From Branchiostoma floridae (Eukaryota; Chordata; Leptocardii; Amphioxiformes; Branchiostomatidae), in contig NC_049986.1 of assembly GCF_000003815.2 (NCBI RefSeq), forward strand, positions 21,897,923 through 21,961,922: a stretch of 64,000 nucleotides of DNA, in the 5' to 3' direction. The translations under genes were made by a program, and so were the position numbers. This document shows positions 60,487 to 64,000 of the stretch, one piece after another; position 1 is the stretch's first letter; the number at the start of each line of letters is the position of its first letter. The notes below the pieces were generated by a model. The model was not told where the DNA came from. It saw only the letters and a program-made list of their open reading frames with translations, and ran no database searches.

Positions 60487-63400
60487 ATGGCTGATCTTAA
60501 TTGCTTATCTTTAAATGTTAAAGGGATTAGAGATAAGATTAAACGAAAATGTATATTTAAATGGTGCAAAGACCAAAAAGCAGATGTAGTATTTTTACAA
60601 GAAACACATGTAACTTCGGAAGTAGAAACTGCCTTTGATCTAGACTGGGGTGGGAAGGGCTTCCACTCCTGTGGAACCAGTAAAAGTAGAGGAGTTTCCA
60701 TCTATTTTGGACCAAAATGTAATGTAGAAAACATAGACGTTTTTGATGATAATGGGGAAGGGAGAAAGATCCTAATTAATTGCCATATAGGAGACCTTGA
60801 CTTAACATTAGTTAATATTTATGCCCCAAATAAAGTAACTGATAGAAATTCCTTCTTAACTAACCTTATTAGATGGATAGATGATAATAGACAGCTCAGT
60901 AATGACACTACTAGAGATATAATTGCAGGGGGTGATTATAATGCAGTGTACCATAGTGATAAAGATAAAAAGGGAGGGACAATGACTAATGTAGAACAGT
61001 CTTCAGTAGTTTTAAGAAAGTTTTGTTCATCCCTAAACCTTTGTGATATTTGGCGGGAAAAAAAAAAACAGCTTAGACAGTATACCTACAGGGATAACTT
61101 CCATAAGGTTTCATGTAGATTAGATTATTGGTTCATTTCAAAATCCATAATCAGTTCAGTCAGAAAGTGTGATATTAGACCTAGTGTAAAAACAGACCAT
61201 AATGCAATTTTTCTTAAACTATATAACACAGCAAAAGATAGAGGCCCCAACTATTGGAAACTAAACACTGAAATACTTAAAGAGGAAGAGTATTGTAATG
61301 AGATTAAAGAACTGATTCAAAACACAATAACAAAGGAGTCTGAATTACCCTCTGGTTTACTTTTGGAATTATGCTATGTAAGAATTAGAGAATTCTCCAT
61401 TTCTCACTGTAAGAAGAGAGCTGTTAAAAGTAGACAAGAGGAAAATGATTTAGTAACCAAAATAAAAACACTAACTGAAATTCTAGAAAATTCTGAAAGT
61501 GAGGCAGATTATTCATTAACTAGGGATAAACTAGTAAGGGCAAAATTACAGCTAGACAAATTATATGAAACAAGGGCAAAAGGAGCCTACATAAGGTCTA
61601 GAGCCAAATGGATTAAAGAGGGGGAAAAATGCTCTAAATTTTTTCTCAATCTAGAAAGGAAAAACATAACTAAATCCAACATAGATATGCTAAAACAGGG
61701 AGACAGGGACATTTTTGATCAACATGAAATTCTAGCAGAAGCTGTAAACTTCTATAAGGACCTATATAGTCAGGATAATATTAATCCAGATAATGTTGAA
61801 GAATATTTGTCAGATATAACATTAGATAATACACTTAATGATGATGAGAAAAATGAATTAGATAAACCAATAACCTTAGAAGAATGTGAGCAAGCTTTAA
61901 ATGGAATGAAAAATAATAAAGCCCCTGGGCCTAATGGACTTCCTTCTGAGTTCTTTAAACATTTTTGGAGTAGCTTAGGGCCCCTGGTACACAAATCATT
62001 TTTAGAGGGTTATCAAAACAAAAGATTGACTTACTCGCAAAGAACAGCACTCCTAAAACTATTACATAAGAAAAATGAATTGTACCTTTTGAAGAATTGG
62101 AGACCCATAAGCCTACTTAACTGTGACTACAAAATTATAGCCTTTACCATAGCTAATAGAGTTAAAAAGGTACTTCCAAAACTTATTAACCAAAGTCAAA
62201 CAGCATATATTAAAGGGCGTTTCATTGGACAAAATATCAGAATAATAAATGACATAATTTTCTATTCTAAACACGAAAGAAAGACTGGAGCTCTATTGTT
62301 CTTGGATTTTGAAAAAGCCTTTGACTCTGTAAATAGAGACTTCATGTACAAAACTCTACACAAATTTAACTTTGGCCCTGCATTTATAGAATGGATAAAA
62401 ATACTATACACAGATACTTGCTGTAATATATTAAATAACGGCTGGATATCAGAGCCTATTGAATTAAACCGAGGTATAAGGCAGGGGTGCCCATTATCTT
62501 GTCTGCTGTTTATACTTGTGACAGAAATTATGGCCACTAAGATTAGAACCTCTAAAGATATAAAGGGAATCTTAGTTCCACATAATGAGGGTAGTGAGGA
62601 AATTAAAATAAGCCAGGTAGCTGATGACACAACATTAATTTTAGCAGATGAAAATTCAATACTAAATGCAGTGGAGGTTATAACAGAATTCAGTAAGGTA
62701 GCAGGAACTAAACTTAATAAATCTAAAACCCAAGCTATGTGGATTGGTGTATGGGAGAAAAGTGATAAAAGAATCTTAGACTTAGATTGGACAAAAGAAC
62801 CCATTAAAGCACTTGGTGTTTACTTTGGCCATAACCCAAGTGTATGTGAACTCCTAAATTGGGAAAAGAAAATAGAGAAGCTAAAGAACACACTTAACTT
62901 GTGGAAAAGTAGAAAACTAACCCTATATGGTAAAGTAGTAGTCATTAAACAACTTGCATTGGCCCAACTAATTTACAACTTCATGAATATAGATACCCCA
63001 GAATGGGCAATAAGGAAGATAGAAAGGACATTATGGAACTATCTTTGGGATAATAAACAGGATAAAATTTCTAGAAACTGTATAATTGGAGACTACTGTG
63101 AAGGTGGAATAAAAATGGTTAATGTTAGATGTCAGATTCAGGGTCTATTGGCTTCATGGGTCAGAAGACTTTGTAATGGACCTATGGCCCAGTGGAAATC
63201 AATCCCCAACTTTTATCTTAAATATTATGGTGATGACAATTTGATTTTCAAAATGAATTTCCTAACTAAAGAACATTGTCCAGAAATCCCCAAAATACCT
63301 AACTTCTATAAAGCTGTTGTCCTTGCTTGGCATAAAGCAGGAGGGGGGATAACTAAACAACCTCAGACATTAGAGGAAATACTGAATGAAGTAATTTGGG

Positions 63401-64000
63401 GTAATCAGAACATCACTTTGAAGAGAAAAACATTATTTTATAGAAACTGGATAAAGGAAGGCCTAATTCAGATTAAAGATATTTTTCCTGGTGGTAGTTT
63501 TATATTAGCAAGGACACTATTGGAAAAATTAAACGATACCAAAAACTTTTTGGCTGAGCACAATAACCTTCTTAATGCGATACCAAAAGAATGGAAAACA
63601 AAATTAGCTCTGCACTCTAACCAAGTAAATAAACTAGAATCCCAACCAACACAAATTGGATTGCTTCAAGATAAATTTATACCACTAGAGAAGGCTATAT
63701 CTAGAACTGTATACAACCATTTAAATAAGCAGATATTTACAGAGAGAAAGAGTATTGATAGCTTAGGGGAATTGCTACATGTTATTGTATTGAATAAACA
63801 GCTAATATGGAAAGGGCTAACTGTAGACATTAAAGAAAACAAGCTAAGAGAATTTAACTTTAAGTTGTTACACCAAATCTTGCCTTGTAAATACAAATTG
63901 AATAAATGGAAAATAAAGGATCAGACAGGTAAAGTATACAGTCCAACTTGTGGGATATGTAATGTAGAGGAAAACTATGTACACATGTTTGTGGAATGTA
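60487..64000 (+). CDS. LINE ORF2: APE endonuclease + reverse transcriptase, runs off window
   Basis: Open for 1171 codons from the ATG at 60487 with no stop before the window ends. The endonuclease domain has N10 (LSLNVKG), E39 (LQETH), NIYAPN (110-115), GGDYN (D150, N152) and TDHN (D237, H238). The reverse transcriptase has NNKAPGPNGLPSEFF, NWRPISLLN, LDFEKAFDSV (D607), RGIRQGCPLS and VADDTTLI (D713, D714); the ADD is preceded by Val rather than the common Tyr or Phe. Near the end is C1155-C1158-H1166-C1171, the C-terminal knuckle typical of L1/Tx1 elements. All key acidic residues are present. It starts 181 bp after ORF1 in the same reading frame register. A/T-ending codons dominate. Confidence 0.95.
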   Translation, partial: MADLNCLSLNVKGIRDKIKRKCIFKWCKDQKADVVFLQETHVTSEVETAFDLDWGGKGFHSCGTSKSRGVSIYFGPKCNVENIDVFDDNGEGRKILINCHIGDLDLTLVNIYAPNKVTDRNSFLTNLIRWIDDNRQLSNDTTRDIIAGGDYNAVYHSDKDKKGGTMTNVEQSSVVLRKFCSSLNLCDIWREKKKQLRQYTYRDNFHKVSCRLDYWFISKSIISSVRKCDIRPSVKTDHNAIFLKLYNTAKDRGPNYWKLNTEILKEEEYCNEIKELIQNTITKESELPSGLLLELCYVRIREFSISHCKKRAVKSRQEENDLVTKIKTLTEILENSESEADYSLTRDKLVRAKLQLDKLYETRAKGAYIRSRAKWIKEGEKCSKFFLNLERKNITKSNIDMLKQGDRDIFDQHEILAEAVNFYKDLYSQDNINPDNVEEYLSDITLDNTLNDDEKNELDKPITLEECEQALNGMKNNKAPGPNGLPSEFFKHFWSSLGPLVHKSFLEGYQNKRLTYSQRTALLKLLHKKNELYLLKNWRPISLLNCDYKIIAFTIANRVKKVLPKLINQSQTAYIKGRFIGQNIRIINDIIFYSKHERKTGALLFLDFEKAFDSVNRDFMYKTLHKFNFGPAFIEWIKILYTDTCCNILNNGWISEPIELNRGIRQGCPLSCLLFILVTEIMATKIRTSKDIKGILVPHNEGSEEIKISQVADDTTLILADENSILNAVEVITEFSKVAGTKLNKSKTQAMWIGVWEKSDKRILDLDWTKEPIKALGVYFGHNPSVCELLNWEKKIEKLKNTLNLWKSRKLTLYGKVVVIKQLALAQLIYNFMNIDTPEWAIRKIERTLWNYLWDNKQDKISRNCIIGDYCEGGIKMVNVRCQIQGLLASWVRRLCNGPMAQWKSIPNFYLKYYGDDNLIFKMNFLTKEHCPEIPKIPNFYKAVVLAWHKAGGGITKQPQTLEEILNEVIWGNQNITLKRKTLFYRNWIKEGLIQIKDIFPGGSFILARTLLEKLNDTKNFLAEHNNLLNAIPKEWKTKLALHSNQVNKLESQPTQIGLLQDKFIPLEKAISRTVYNHLNKQIFTERKSIDSLGELLHVIVLNKQLIWKGLTVDIKENKLREFNFKLLHQILPCKYKLNKWKIKDQTGKVYSPTCGICNVEENYVHMFVEC

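Larger units (their letters stand above)
58880..64000 (+). mobile_element. Tx1/L1-group LINE, 3' end beyond window
   Basis: Two plus-strand frames: ORF1 with CCHC knuckles (59166-60305) and ORF2 with endonuclease and reverse transcriptase (60487 to the window end), preceded by roughly 280 bp of 5' UTR. The 5' boundary is set only by the end of zinc-finger-unit homology near 58880. No frame damage is visible, so this may be a young copy. The 3' UTR, tail and target duplication are not in view. Confidence 0.88.

Noticed and set aside
60435-63896. Minus-strand frames of up to 180 aa in the LINE
   Set aside because: Antisense shadows of ORF2, which has intact catalytic motifs on the plus strand.

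Overview
The window looks like nuclear DNA of an invertebrate deuterostome. I favour a lancelet (Branchiostoma); this is an inference from a tandem C2H2 zinc-finger cluster, many hAT- and Harbinger-type non-autonomous transposons, a SWIM/YqaJ transposon gene, TTAGGG-type satellite and a Tx1/L1-like LINE. No species call can be proved from the sequence alone. Genes have introns, there are three assembly gaps, and most of the window is non-coding or repeat-derived.

Layout. 0-5.5 kb: (TG)n-rich DNA, unassigned DNA and a seven-copy satellite of about 195 bp built around telomeric motifs. 5.5-13.4 kb: left arm of a large, old inverted duplication, holding a 43-bp minisatellite and a hAT-type insertion with a perfect 8-bp target duplication. 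13.8-18.6 kb: a LINE relic, then a damaged DNA transposon with two interleaved antisense genes, a SWIM+YqaJ nuclease gene (four exons, minus strand) and the front of a HARBI/ISL2EU-like transposase (plus strand). 19.3-38.6 kb and 54-58.7 kb: a tandem array of C2H2 zinc-finger genes, all on the minus strand. 38.57-54.04 kb: one 15.5-kb inserted block with about 230-bp terminal inverted repeats and a 7-bp target duplication; its first 6.6 kb is the right arm of the inverted duplication. 58.9-64 kb: a LINE whose ORF2 runs off the end of the window.

The zinc-finger genes share one plan. An upstream conserved block is followed by a promoter with an octamer (ATGCAAAT), a perfect AACCGGTT palindrome and a TATA box at nearly fixed spacing. 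Then come a short non-coding exon with a GTAAGT-like donor, an intron, and a single coding exon starting M(A/T)T with a constant leader and constant first two fingers followed by variable fingers. An AATAAA lies about 350-600 bp past the stop. The last finger is repeatedly broken (frameshift, stop, MITE insertion). No KRAB or SCAN domain is seen.

The most notable observation is the 15.5-kb block: removing it with one target copy rejoins the orphan promoter and intron at 54.05-55.99 kb to the promoterless zinc-finger exon at 37.8-38.55 kb and recreates a splice acceptor like those of the paralogues. The left arm of the duplication also acts as an unoccupied reference for several smaller insertions in the right arm, and vice versa, so the order of events can be read directly.
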